Below are positions 33,522-47,800 of a stretch of 64,000 bases of DNA, one piece after another. The number at the start of each line of letters is the position of its first letter. The stretch's first letter is position 1. The translations under genes and the position numbers were made by a program. The notes beneath the pieces were generated by a model, which worked only from the letters and a program-made list of their open reading frames with translations, did no database searches and was not told the DNA's origin. The stretch is from Chimonanthus salicifolius (taxonomy: Eukaryota; Streptophyta; Magnoliopsida; Laurales; Calycanthaceae): NCBI GenBank assembly GCA_013350335.1, contig CM023534.1, positions 10,755,542 through 10,819,541 of the forward strand. Direction: 5' to 3'.

Positions 33522-35640
33522 ATTCATCTTGTAATGCGGCTCATGCTTCACAGAATGTGTGACATGTCAATGCTCCCAGATAATGTTGATTTTTAATATT
33601 AAATAGTTGTATATTATAATAATTATTGCATGAAATATGAGTCTTTACTACCCTAATTCATTAACTGTTAAACTCAGTTTCTGACATCTAGAGAGTAACA
33701 TGATGTATGTTATGGTTCGAAACTTTGAATTCATAAATGGCAAAATAACAATCAGCTCGGGTGGGTGGGTGGGTGGCCTCGTGTGGGGCCCATTCAATGA
33801 TATATCTATAAAGTTTGAAATACTATTTCCCTCTTTAAATTTAGATCTAACTTTAATCACTTTCTATTTGATACATCTTCACCGTTGAATTGAATATCAT
33901 AAATAAAAATATTTATCTAATGTTTTTATTTTAATCTTAAAAAATCAAAGACTAAGATAATTTAATGAATACTATTTTGGATAGTTTGATAGTCCTCACG
34001 ATGGCTAATAAGAATTTAAGACAAGTAATTATTTTTTATCGAATTTTACCATTTTTGACATTGATTTATCAAAACCCTTTCATTATTTACAAATCCACAT
34101 GAATGACATACATTAATCATCGTTGATCATGGATGAGAATTTATAGATTTTGCTTGATATGAATGATATTTGGTCCACATGAAAGAACAATGATTTGATG
34201 GATCTTGGGTCTCCCGTCTCAGAGTCGTGCTTTGGTCCAATTAGGTCTTGGGTCCGAATGTTCGATTCGCAACCCATTCATTATATATGTTCTATATATA
34301 TATATATGTGAATAAGACACACCAATAAGGACACCAAATCATGGTCCAACTAAACCGCATTTAACCACATCTGAACCCCATTTTAAAATTAAGTTCAACT
34401 ATAAATAAATCACCTATTTGGATCTTTCCATTTTTTTCTTTTACGATTTTGACTAATTAGGTCTGACTTTAGAATAATATTGATATAAGTTGGAATCACC
34501 TATCGTAACTTGTGAAGGACTGCCGTGTATCCGAAATTTACTCAATACTCTTGTACTCGGAGAGAGGTGGACGTCTTGGATTTCTTCATCATTAAAAAAA
34601 ATTGGAGTTTGCTGGAATTTTGTACTCTAAGGTGAAATGATTTTTATCCTTTTTATAATTAGATCTAATTTAAAATGATGCTCATTTGATGCATCATCAA
34701 TGTTGAATTAGACATCAATAATAATAAAAATTAATTATTTGATCTTAAAAATTAAAAACTAGAATAATTTCTTATTTATCATACATTTACTATCATTCAA
34801 TCAGTCAAATCAGCTCCTCTTGTTTGATTCTATTTTTTAAATATTCAACAGTTAAATATACTAATTAACTACTAATTAGTGAGTTTAGTACTTTAAAAAT
34901 TGTGGGTTCAGTTTCTACGAGCGTAAAACATATAATCAACATATAATTTTATATCAAAATATGCCAATTTCATTTTAATTGATCACCATCATCTAAAGAT
35001 AATGAATTGGAGTTTAACGTATTAATATGAGTATCTCTATTTTAAATTGGAAGTGAAAGTAATCATAAATAAACCTTGTGTATCAAATAAGTTCATCAGA
35101 AGTTGAATTCAAAACTTCAAATCTAATCTTAAAAACTTAAATTAACTAAATTATTCATAAAGATTTTTCTTATAATATTTTTTTACCATTGAATGGCACA
35201 CAACTTTGAGTGTAGATCAGCAAGCTTTTATGTCATTTACACCCTTAAAAGGCACTGTTTGGTGGCAATTCCTTCTCAAAAATGAGAATGCCAGTTGGTA
35301 ATTTAATCTAGGTGTAAAGCTTGGGTAAAAAAAATGCCTTGAATCTTTTAATGTGCCTCTCTGTTTTCCAACAATGGAATGATTGAATGGTCTGTCCATT
35401 CCAATCTCCAGTCCTGCATTCAATCCAGGACATGTCACGTACACCAAACTTCGGTATATACAATTAGTATATAAATTAAAAATAAAATATTATACAAATC
35501 TTTATATAAGGGTCAGCATCCTGAACCGTTGGAAAGAGACCCTCTTGCCTTCAAGCTCAGAATTCAGGCACTGCAACATCCTTTTCAGATTTTGTATACT
35601 TCTTTTAAGATTACAACATATGATAGAAACATAGGGAAGA
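33522..35640. other. Intergenic region upstream of the MAP70 gene
   Basis: No gene was recognised. A stretch at 35030-35110 resembles SINE family B in reverse, weakly. The two overlapping frames near 33650-33890 lie on opposite strands of a GGGTGGGTGGGTGG patch and are not credible. Confidence 0.35.
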
Positions 35641-35888
35641 GAGAGTGAGAGAGAATATTACAGTTGTTGTTGCCATCAAAGAAGCCGGCTAGCCGGCTAA
35701 CATCTAGCGTTTTTGGTTCTTGCTTCACAGCAAGGGAAGGGTTCTTCCTCTCTTTGCGGTCAATTCCTTAAGAAGATGGATTCTTCCCAACAAGGCCTAT
35801 ATCTTCTTCTTATATTCCAACAGAAATGTGAGCTTTGGTTGTTGAGTTGGCCATTTTCGTATGCCAAAGCACTTTCATGCACAAAGAA
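35641..35888 (+). promoter_or_regulatory. Probable 5' leader and proximal promoter of the MAP70 gene
   Basis: A GAGA-rich tract (35639-35655) is followed by AGCCGGCT twice in tandem (35683-35698), each itself a palindrome, and then the leader. An in-frame TGA at 35829 limits the start. The first in-frame ATG after it is at 35877 and the next at 35889. The transcription start is not determinable by eye. Confidence 0.4.
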
Positions 35889-38800
35889 ATGGTTGTGGGC
35901 ATGGATGACTTTGGTGGGGAGGACCTCCTTCTCATTCCCTCTGACCCTGTTATTATTGAGCTCAACAGATTACAAAATCAGCTCAAAGGTATCTAATTTC
36001 TGACGCTCATAATTTTTTCCCTATGCTTGTGTGGTCCTCTTCACTGTCTTGTGCATTATGAGGCAATTGTGTTTCCCTCATTCTTTGCCTGTTTTAGATT
36101 TGGTTCTTCTAGTTATAAGTATCTCTACAGGTTTTTCTGGGTCTGATTTGGAGTTTGGTCTGATGATGGGTTTAATTTTTGTATATGTTTGGATAGGGTA
36201 CTCTTTTCAGCACAAAAAATAAAAAGAGAGAAAGGGAATTGTTTTATGTTTGTTATTCATTAATTCTTCTTTTTCTTTTGCTTCATGGATGATATAGCAA
36301 TCTTCCCATCTTCTCCATCACCATGTCTACGTATCCTTCTATCTATCTTATTTTACCCATCTAGGTAAGTGCTAAAGGAGAATGACCAAGGAAGAATAAC
36401 TTTAGTGGACAGTGGTTGGATGGAATGTGGAGAGAACTAAATAGATGAGACTTAAGTTCTATTCTCATCCAATCATTTTAACATAATTAAGATGGATTAT
36501 GAATAGAATCAATAACTTACATCACTCAAAATTTTAAGGACTGCAGCTAAAAGACTAGGATGATTGAATGTGTTACACTGTGCATTCTTCCTAGAGTTTT
36601 TTTTTTTTTTAATTTTTTTAGAAAAATCCGTAAACATCCTTTACACCTTATTATTGGTTTTATTTTCTTTCCATCTCTCTGTAAGCATTTTCTTTTAATC
36701 TTTTACTCCCTTTTTCACCTGATTTGCTTGTATTTTATTGTTGGCTTGCTTGTCTCTTATTTTGTCCTTTGTTCTATTCTATAAATGCTTTGTTTGTTTT
36801 TCTTGATTGTGTTCTTTGTCTATTTAGTAAATGCTTGTTCCTTCGTCATCCTTGTATTTCTTTGTTTTATTCAATTAATTACTCTCTCTCTGGTATTTTA
36901 GTCATTTAGCTCTAATTTCTTTGAGGACGTTTTAATGCTGCTGTAAGTGTCCACTTCGTGTTGAGATTTCTTACTACCAAAAGGAAAGAAGCTTATTAGT
37001 ACAGTGGATTGGCCCTTCTTCCTCTCATTTCTCTCGTTTGTTAGCCTGTCATGTTTTTGTTGTGAGTCACTTAGTAATGGTTATGAGCTTACACCATTTC
37101 TTCCTCTGGTTTCGTTCATTTAGATATTGACTATTAATGGCTTTTTTTGAAAAAAAATTGTGATTGTGGTTAGGTGGATAGTTTAGAGAGATACCCTCAG
37201 TTTTCTTAATATTAAATAATTAAGTTTTTCATCATAAAAATTGAAGAAATTGGAAGTGATGGAATCTGGTTTGATGGTTTGTCTGTGTTGAGTGTGGAGA
37301 ATTTAGATTATTGAGCTCTCTTGGCACCAAACAGAGTTGCTTCATTTCTTTTTGATATCTAGGTTATTAAGCTACTTTAACTCCAACCTAGAGGAGCGAA
37401 ACTTTCAATTACTAAACGCAGCTCATGTTTGTGTTGGCTTTCCCTCTATGATGTTACATTTGCTTTTGCTGTGAAATATGTTACATAATTTGGTTTGATT
37501 ACTGTAACTTTGAATATAATTCAGGGCTCTCTGTTCCTTTTCTCCTCTTTTTCTTTTGCTCACCTCTGAAATTTGGTTTTCTCCTCACTTTAATGTATTC
37601 AGAGATTTTTTTTAGATGAATTTTATGATAACCTCATTCATGTCTTTTAGTTTCTGATTTTGCAGATACACTGGCAATCATTCTCTTCTCTCTTCTCATA
37701 AAAAAAAATCTCGTCATTTCTTAAATGTTCTAAAATTAGATTTGAAATTTTATTTTATTTCTTTTATATATTCAGATAGAATACGAAATATCCAAATTTG
37801 TTGTATGCCCAAGTACATGGGAGCTAATTTTGGACTTCCGGTGGAAAAGGAATAAATGAATTTCTTTCTTCTACTAGAATTTTGTACAAGCTTAACCTCA
37901 GTTTCTGAATGTAATCAAATTTATATGCTGGTAGGGCGTATTAACTTTCTCAGCATATTCATATGGTTACCTTTTTATTATCGCAAGTTTGATATTAATC
38001 GAAGCATGTATCATACCTTTTTCTTCGCAGCATGAGAAATTAATTGTATAAGAAAGCTCTACCATTGTTCTTTTTTCCTCCTTCAATAGAGTTTTTTCGG
38101 AACTTTGATATCTGTATGGGTTAACAGCCTGCTGACAAACATGATGTGTCAGATGATTGTTTTTTTCTAAAGCTGGTAGTTTGTTTTTACTCTTTTGGCC
38201 TTTGTATTTGTAGCGTAGTTTAAAAACTTGAAAAAACTTGGTGAGACTCAATTCGATGGGATCGAGTTGAGCAAATCAAAGAGTTATGCTGAACCTGAGC
38301 TTTTGAACAATGATCTGTAGCTTTTTTTCCCTTTTAAGTCATTTATCTCTATCTGACATACTACTTAAATTTGTATAAACCTTCAGAGCTAACGGTAGAA
38401 AATCTGAATCCTTTTCCATTGTTAATTTCTCTAAGCAGAAAATACATGCTTGTGCTATCTTATCTTGAACCTATACGTAGTCTTACTGCTAAGATCATCA
38501 ATATATGAATACTCACTTTAGTAGTTTCTGAGTCCCATCTGATAGTTTCCATTTCTCTTACATGTAATGCTCAGACAAGGACAGGGAATTGGGAATTGCA
38601 CATGGTGAAATTAAAGCCTTGAAAGCAACAGAAGTCCAGAAAGATAAAGCAGTTCTGGAGGTAATTGATTGATCTGCTAAAACATATACAACAAACAAGC
38701 ATGTAGAAAATGCATACTCAACCTGTGAGGGTTGGCTTGGCGGTCAAGAACCTGCCTAAGATGAGGGAGATCTTGTGTTCAAGTCACTCGCAACACAAAA

Positions 38801-41800
38801 TGGCCACTCCTCATAGTATTACCTGGTGTGTATGGATAGGAAGGTTTGCACATGCCCCAAGGATTAGTCAGGTGCTCTAAGAGGCCTGGACACCCTGGTC
38901 TTAAAAAAAAAGAGAAAATTCCTACACACTCATGTGCATAGAATTTAAAAATCTTTCGTAATTTTTTGTAACACCTATCTTATTCTATTATGGTTCATAT
39001 GTGTGCAACCCAAATTGCAGCCAGTTTCAAGTATGGAAGAACAGTTATCCATTCCTCTATGCATTTGAAATGGTTCCAAAGAGAAGCCACTTTAGGTGCT
39101 GCTCCCTAAATGATTAATGACAGAGATAACTAAGATTGTTCTGGGTGAAGACTAGAAAAAACTTTCATCTTTATTATTTGATTTGTGCTCCATCTCAAAT
39201 GAATAATCATCATCCGGTCTTCAAATTGATTGCAAGTTTCACAACATCTTTATGCACCCTTAGCTGTTAAACGTACTAAATTTTTCATTCTGATATTTTT
39301 CCAGCTTAGCAATGAATTAGTGAAAGTGGATGAGAAACTACGAGTTACAGAAAATCTTCTTGAACAGAAGGTGTCTACTATTCCTTTAAAATGCTTGCAT
39401 CTTCGTAACTGTTCTCCATTTTGGAAAAGTATGATACTTATTTTCACAATCTATGTTTGATATATTGCAGAATCTTGAAATAAAAAAACTTGTTAATGAA
39501 AAGAAAGAGGCATTGGCAGCACAATTTGCAGCAGAAGCAGCTCTTAGAAGAGTTTATGCAAATCAAAAGGATGAGGATTGTGTTCCAGTTGAGGCTGTTA
39601 TTGCTCCTCTTGAGTCTGAAATTAGAATGTACAGAAATGAGGTAAGATGCATTTTTCTGTAGTTGAAGATCAAAACATTTATATTGTCTTAATATGATCT
39701 ATGAATGAAAGATGGTGAGCTACGCCATTTGACTTGTACCAGCATGGAGTGAAGATCGAAAGATGTTCTAGATGCATTTTTTTTATTCAATCTGTGGTGC
39801 TTTTTTAAACGAGTCTTTTATTTCTTCTTAACTATTCTAATTGGGGGCCACTGACCAAAGGGATAAGTTTTTTTTTTTAGATTTCTACAATGGGGTCTAC
39901 TGATCAATGTTGTAGATCACTAACCTAAGAGCTCCACTTGTATGCACTGGCATCATGACCCTATTAATCACCAGAGCTTATGTTATTAACTTTGAATGCT
40001 TACATTGCTTGCCCTCATTTTTTATTCAGGTCACAATGCTACAGGAGGATAAGAAGGCATTGGAACGTCTCACCAAGTCAAAAGAGGCAGCTCTAGTTGA
40101 AGCTGAAAAGATTTTGAAAAGTGCCATGGAACGAGCATTGATAGTAGAAGAAGTTCAGAACCAAAATTATGAACTGAAGAGACAAATTGAGATCTGCCAG
40201 GCACATCCCTGAGACTCTATTTTTCTGTGTTTGTTGTAATCAGAAGCTGGTTATTAAGCTGTTTGAATATGTGCATGTTTTTGCAGGAAGAGAATAGAAT
40301 TCTTGATAAAACTAATCGTCAGAAAGTTGCAGAGGTTGAGAAACTCAGTCAAACGATCCTTGAACTTGAGGAATCTATTCTAGCAGGTGGTGGTGCAGCG
40401 AATGCCATACGTGATCATCAGCGTCATATTTCTGAATTGAAGGTACGACAACTGCCTTTTTTCCTATATATTCTACTTTCCCACTGCACTAGTGGCTCTA
40501 CCTATGATATGCATTGTGCCATACACAATTAAAAGTGAACTGTCAAACATATGTATAACATCCATTTTTTTGTCCCAGTAAGACAGGAGGTAACATTCAT
40601 TCCGTATATCATTAGGTTGATGAAATGATGATTTAAATATCACAATATGTTTATGCCTTTTTTGTCAAAACTACTGATACAAATCATTTCGACCTTGGAA
40701 ATGTAGTGTAGAAAGGACATGCAACTATTACCATCATATGATATGGAACAATTTGGGATTCATTCCTTTTATGAAAACTGGACATGATAATATGTTTTAT
40801 GATTCAAAGTTACTTTTTTTGCATCTTTTCTCAATCATCATCACTGAACCCTCATCTCATTGACCTAGTTTGACTTCAGGAGTTCTAGTTCTCAACCAAT
40901 CCTTGTTTAGGCCAACGTTTCACTTCTTTCTATTTATGCTGAGTATTTAATGGCCTCTCTCTTCCCCCAATGCTTAAATTCTAGGATTCAAGGGAAGTAG
41001 CAATCAAATAAGAGAGAACAGGTCTTACTCCTAGTACCTTGTTATTGATAAATAAAACTCTAGATTTCTTTCTTGGATGCAAAAAGCATTGACGACAGGA
41101 TGCCGACGCCAAAGTCATCCTATACATCTAAACGGTGATAAAAAAAGGAAATATTTATAATCCTTCCCCTAGATCAGTACACCAACATCAATTCTGCTAC
41201 AGTAAAAAATTCCAGTTAGAAGAAAAGATATCCGACAATATCAGGCAACAGTTTCAGAATAGAATACATTCTATAGGATATGACATGACAGGATACATCA
41301 AATTTGATGAAACAAAGTGTCATAACACAAATTCTATGTTAGCATCACCACAACCAACAACAGCACATGTATGGAAAGCTTGAAAGGACAGTTTTGTTCT
41401 CTCATGGCATTGTAAATGAGTCAACTGAAATCTGAAATAGGGAAAATTAGGAAATTTATGAAATAACAACTTAACAAGGCAATGCAAAAAGTCATTAACC
41501 AAAACAGATGAGATTGACATATCAAGTAAAGTGGACTTAACGTAGGTGTGGTATAAGAGTTCTGCCGATCTACTAAACCTGACAATCATCTTGATGACCT
41601 CATCTTGCTATATTTTACAAGGAAATGTACCTCAGTTGTGTTGCCATTGAGATTCAATTTGAGTCTTTGGGCATAGTTTATCCATTAACAAACAAGACAA
41701 ATACAGTCAATCTTCTCTATTTCCATCAAATCTTGGGTCATAATTCTTGTCTTGATTTGAAATCACCAAGTACTGCATCGGTATCTAGCAAGTAGCAACA

Positions 41801-44800
41801 CTTCCTATTCAACATATTTGCATGAACTGCCTCGTAATCTGGATTCAATTTCATCAAGAACTGCAACACATCCATTTCATCAGAGATTTTGGAATCCTAA
41901 TGCAACAATCTGGTTGTAGCATTTCCAACTTGATCATTTTATATTTTGTCTAGATAGTCAAAAAACCAACATAATATTCTTGAAATTTCTCCTCTCCCCC
42001 TACATGGACATGCCATGTTCAATTTAAAATTTCCAAGCATGACCCAACTGCTGATATACCTGTTCATGGTAGTCCCACACTCCCACGTATCCTTGCAGTC
42101 CAATAATCTCTCATGGGTACCCAATTATTCTTATCGATGGAAGTCCAAAGCCAAGAAACATCTCTTGGCACATTCACATTTATTGTTGGCATTCTTCGAC
42201 TTTATCAGTGGTAGTATGTTTTCTTTCCCATCTACATATTTTCACCATCCTTTCCTTTCCTACTCAAAGTGAAATTGTCAAACTGGTTATTCTTTTCATC
42301 TAGATTTACTGCTGAGTATCTAAGATTTCACCCTTCCCAGAAGCCATCAAAGAGGATCTCAAATATCACCTAGAATAACTACAACCAAACTAAAGATCTC
42401 CAAAGCATACAAATGAATGCAAAGATCAGACTAAGAAAGTTCCAGAAACTAAAATTAAATCTTTACATGTAGGGATGCTCAAATAACTCCAACACTAGAC
42501 CAAGATAAACCTCTGAATCTGAGTTCAGAGTCCATATTTGATCCACTTACATGGTTGTAGACAGAAAAAAGAAGAGAAATTTTTTGAGTCTCATATGCAA
42601 AATGTATTATTCACAAGTAAATGTATATATAGAGGAGGGATATAATATTGAATCCCCAAAAAGACAAAAAAATTACAAGAAAGAAACCTAACAGTATGAC
42701 TTGAACCCACAACCTCTAAGGTTGCTTTCCCGTTGTAAAATTGGTGGTTTGGATAATTTTTTGTTAACCTTTGGAGGTTGGGATAGGAGTATAGGACTGT
42801 TTCTTGTTCTCTTTCATTCTTTTCTTCAGGGTAAGCCTTTTAGACCCCTCTTTTGTATTTGTATTTTTTTTTCTTATTATTCATATTCAACCTTTATTAC
42901 CACTCAAAAAAAATCAATTTCTACTTCAGGAAAATATGTATGCAATTGCGCACAAGAATTGTTTAATTGAATTAATCTTATGTCTAATTCAATAGTTATA
43001 AATGTTCAATTAATCAAATAAAACATGAATAATAAAATAGGACCCATGTGTGTAGTGCGTGCAAACACAAGTAAACATGCATGCAGATACAACTCTGACC
43101 CTTAGCCTGGATTTATTTCCTGATGTTTTCTCATCTTTACAATACTAGCAAACTGGTAATCCTTCAGTTCTTTGTATGAAGTGGTGTATTTGCTTGCAAG
43201 CACATAGCTGAACCATCTCAGATGATACTCTGATTTTATACTGGATCTTATATACTTTTCCTAATTCTATCCTTTCTTGATACTCCACACATCTGCTTAA
43301 CTTGTGAAGAGGTCAAATGTACTTTGTCATCTTGTCATTTCTGTGTTTTCCAACCATCATTTCCATGTAAAAGAGCTGGACTAGTTGCCTTTTAAAAATG
43401 CCCCTTTAATCGAAAATGTATTTCATGCTCATAAAAGACTCACGAGTTCACATCCACTCACCTTGCACTGATGTCTTTTACAATGTCTTTGACTAGGCCT
43501 TCATTTTTTTCTATATTTTGACAGAGAAATTGAAACCTATCACACAAAAAGCACTAAGTGGATTTCATTGATGACAGGATCCTCCTCATCCTTAAAACCG
43601 ATGTGCTTTCACTTTAAATACGCAATTTTAGACCTTTTGCTCAATACTCATTAATATTTTGCCTTTTTCATTACTTGCTTTCATCTGGCTAATTTGCACA
43701 TGTTATCATCAAACAACATATGCTGAAAAAAAGAAGAGAGAAAACAAACTTTTTATTGGGATATCTTTTTCTAATAATCCACAACCAAGGCAAGTAAAAG
43801 GCTAAACCAAATCCTTAACACAATCCAACTCCAATAGAAGCATGTAAAGACTTCTATTTAAACATCTGTAAACTCATTACAACCAATCAAATGTGTTCTA
43901 TAATCTTGACATATTCATTTAGGGGTACATTTTCTCTTAAATATCCTAACCAATTGCCTTTGCATCCAAATCTTTTACAAATCATTACAAATTCTAGTTG
44001 AAGTTCCCTCAAAACATTTATGGATATTTGCATTCATAAATATTTCTCACTTTTCTTCTTCTTCTTCTAGTTCTTTTTTTTTAATTTTTTATTCATGATC
44101 TTGAGCCTTAACAGTATGAATTGGATTTTATAGCAAAAAAACATTGCTTCCAAGCATGCCCCATGTTCAAATGTTGATTATCATAGAAAGCATGATAAAC
44201 TTTGCTCACCCCAATTATGCACTATTTTCCAGGAAGAAAAGAGGACTCTTGAGAGGGAGTTAGCAAGAGTTAAAGTTTCGGCAAACCGAGTTGCAACTGT
44301 GGTTGCAAATGAGTGGAAGGGTGACAATGATAAAGTCATGCCTGTTAAGCAATGGCTTGAAGAGCGAAGGTTCTTGCAGGTATTTCACATTTCTAAAAAC
44401 CTCCAGTCCTTGTTGGTTCTGTTAGACACAAGTTACCATTCTGCCAAAAAATATCTATATCCTTCACAATAATATAGTTATTGTCGTTTGTAACAATGGG
44501 AATCTTTGCCTTGAAGAAATCTAGTTCACAGTTTTTACGTGACCCTAGCCATTTACATGATGGCCATTGTGGATAAGGTAGAGCTAAACCTCACCATCAA
44601 ATGATCCTAATCACACATTTTCTCTAATAATCATGTATATAGTTGTCCATTTATAAGGCACTGCCAAACTAGCAAGTATGACCTGAATTTAGGTGATGAG
44701 TTGCATGAGTAAATGGTTCATTCTATGGTGGAGGCTAGATAACTAACATTTCAAGAGGTCTGGCCCTACACTTCTCACTTTGAATGGGGAAAATACTGCT

Positions 44801-47800
44801 ATCTCGGCTGAGGGCCACAAGGCAGCTTCCTTGAATTCTAAAAAGAATGAAAAAATCACAGAAATTATGAATCATTTTCAACTTACAAAACATAGTGAGT
44901 GCTAATGCTTTCAACTAAAAACTGAATGGCATTTTGGTATCCTCATGAGAAGTGCAACATTAAGTAACTCATTAAGCCAAAATGCAACCATGTTGCATGA
45001 ATTCTTTTTGTCAGCAGGAGAAAATTTTATCTTGATTCGCATTGGAAATGCTTTGTGCCAGTTGGAAATTGAACCATTTCAGGCCTACAATCTGTACATG
45101 ATCAGCCCTCCTTTTAGTAATCCAAACAATTCATATAATGATCCTAGCATTGATGGTAGATATGCAATGATCCTGGATGTCCAATCTCGTTAAATGTTGA
45201 CCACTCACTGTAATCATCATTTCTAAGCTACCACTCATTTGTTTACAAGCTCCATTTAGAAGCTATGATCATCCAATAGGAAAGGTCTTATGCCATGACA
45301 GATTCCATGATGCTGCCCAAAGGATGAATGTCAAAATTAATATGTTGGGCCCCCATCTACATTGTTTCTGATGAAAGTTTTTTTTTAATTTTTTGTATCA
45401 ATTGAGCACCATATTATACCTATTTGATGTAACGTGACTGAAAACCATGATGCATCTATAGGGGGAGATACAGCGATTGAAGGATAAGCTACTTGTGTCA
45501 GAAAGGACAGCAAAGGCCGAAGCACAACTCAAAGTACAAAATTAACTCTCCTTATCAGTATTGTACTTGGTCTTTTTTTTTTTTTTTTCTGTTACTTATG
45601 TAACTTCTTAATTTTATTATGTACAATTTCTACCACTTCAGGATAAACTAAAGTTGAGACTAAAAACATTAGAAGAAGGATTAAAGCACGTTTCAATTTT
45701 CTCAGTCACTGCCGATGCATCTGTTAGGCCCCAACAAGCAGAAAAATTTGAGCACATATTAGGATTCTTGTCAAACATTACAGGATCCAGAAAGAGATCA
45801 ACATCTCAGCCAAGGCCTTCTTTTACTGCAAACAGGAGTTCTATATTGCAGCAGCCAAATGCAGTTTCTGAAGCAGCCAATGTCAGTGGAAATCTGAAAC
45901 GAGTGAATAGCTTGAAAATGAAATATGGTACAGGAGAAGATATAGTTAAAAAACACTTATGGGCTTCAAAAAACAAATTTGCTGATAATGGTGGGAAGGA
46001 GAATACAGTGACAAAGGTGAATTCAGATGCTAATGTCAATGGTATTGCTCGTGATGTGGCAGTTTCTGAACAAGCCAAAACGAAGAGTGATGGCGATGCA
46101 GATTCACAAAATAAGGAAAATTCAGTTGTAGGGAATGAAGATTTAATGTCAGGTTTTCTGTATGACAGGCTACAGAGAGAAGTTATCAACCTAAGAAAAT
46201 TATGTGAGGAGAAAGATGGGACTCTGCTTGCCAAAGACGAAGAAATCAAGGTAAAGGTTTTAATATCTGCTTCAGAACAGGGTCATCTGGATCTACCAAC
46301 TAGTTAACAGTGGAACCAAGGACCTGGATTTGGATCCGACTTTATGAACCCAAATATGTCCGCCCATGTTTCATCTGGTTGACCTGATCAAATTTCATTG
46401 GAATTAGACTATAAATGGGTCAAATAATGTTTTTCTCAGGTCAACAACCTCATCTCAGTTAGACAGGACTGGCCAGGTTGACACCTTAATCATCAGATTC
46501 CCTTTAACAATGTGATTATCGGTAAGCCTGAAGGGATAGCTCAGTTGGCTTGAGCTTGTAGGAATAGACTAGAGGTCTCGAGTTTGACCTTCCCAAAGTA
46601 ACCTGATACACAAGGCTTGTAGGTAGTTTCATGTATCCGTGGGATTAATCATCTCCACATGGGATGGGAATACCCATGTTATAAGAAAAATGATTATCAA
46701 TGTGTCTATTGACCAGGTTTGTGTCCTGCTATGGACAGCTCAGGCCAGCCCACTTTTATATGGGCCAAAGCTTCTACTCCAAACTTTTTTCCATTGAAGA
46801 AAGAACAGGATCAGCCCATGAAAACTCCATAAATTCACTTAGTGAGTGGCCACCAGGGTTGGCAAGTCTGAGCATATTGAAACTAGCCCAAGCCCCTTAT
46901 AGTGCAGCACAAACCTGATATAGGGGCTGGCTCATGCGTTAATGCAATCCATTGCCAGCTAGATGAACTAGAGACTAGGATATGCTACCTTCTTCATGTG
47001 ACCATAGTTTCTCAAGCCATAGTTGCAAATCCTTGATCTGATGGTCCATGCTAAGCAGTCTCCTCTGTGAGCCACTATAAATTTCAACCAGCATAGTGCA
47101 AATAGATTGTTAACATAGAGGGAAAAGGGGCTGCCACTCTATAGTCTAATATTATATGCTTAGAATTTCCCATTTAAAGTTATTTTGTAGGGCATTATCC
47201 ATCCATGGTTGCAATAATCAGATTAACAATCCATTGACATGTCTTCCAATAAAGGATTATGTAGGTCCTTTCTTCATAATGAAGGATCACAAGTTTGCAT
47301 CCCTCTCTCACTCTCATAGGACTGAATTTCCTTACAGATTCTCCTAAAAAAGGTTGATGCACTGACAAAGGCCATGGAAGTAGAAACAAAGAAGTTGAAG
47401 AGAGAAGCAGCTACTAGGGAGAAAGAAATGATGGCCAAGTTAGAGGAGAATAACCACAAAAGTAGAAACACTATCATCTCAAAGAGGTTTGTATATTTTT
47501 TTTTATCTTTTTTAAATGCTGACATCCCTGCTTACTCTTTTTTCTGTCATCTGTTGCCATGTTTTTGAGAGGTTTAAAATATGATGGCAACATTTGGTGA
47601 TGTTCCTATGCTTGTCTCTTGTTTTTATATTGGGGTTTGAAATCTTGATCTCTTATGGTTGGGGAACTGAGATTTATGTGATTGAGAACTTTGATTCTTT
47701 TCACAGAGAATCTAATAAACTGTTTCTTGATCTCTTAAAATATTTTGCCCAGCCCAGAATAATGGTATTCAGATATTTGTAATAAGCCCAATATGGTATC

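Noticed and set aside
33700..33888. Overlapping frames on both strands near a GGGTGGGTGGGTGG patch
   Set aside because: Both are short and antisense to each other, with no family similarity.
45806..46249. 147-aa minus-strand frame
   Set aside because: It is the antisense of MAP70 exon 9, whose sense frame matches the family.
46530..46605. Possible tRNA gene (head with TAGCTCAGTTGGC)
   Set aside because: The 3' half does not complete a cloverleaf, and the unit has an A-rich tail and target duplication, so it is a SINE head.
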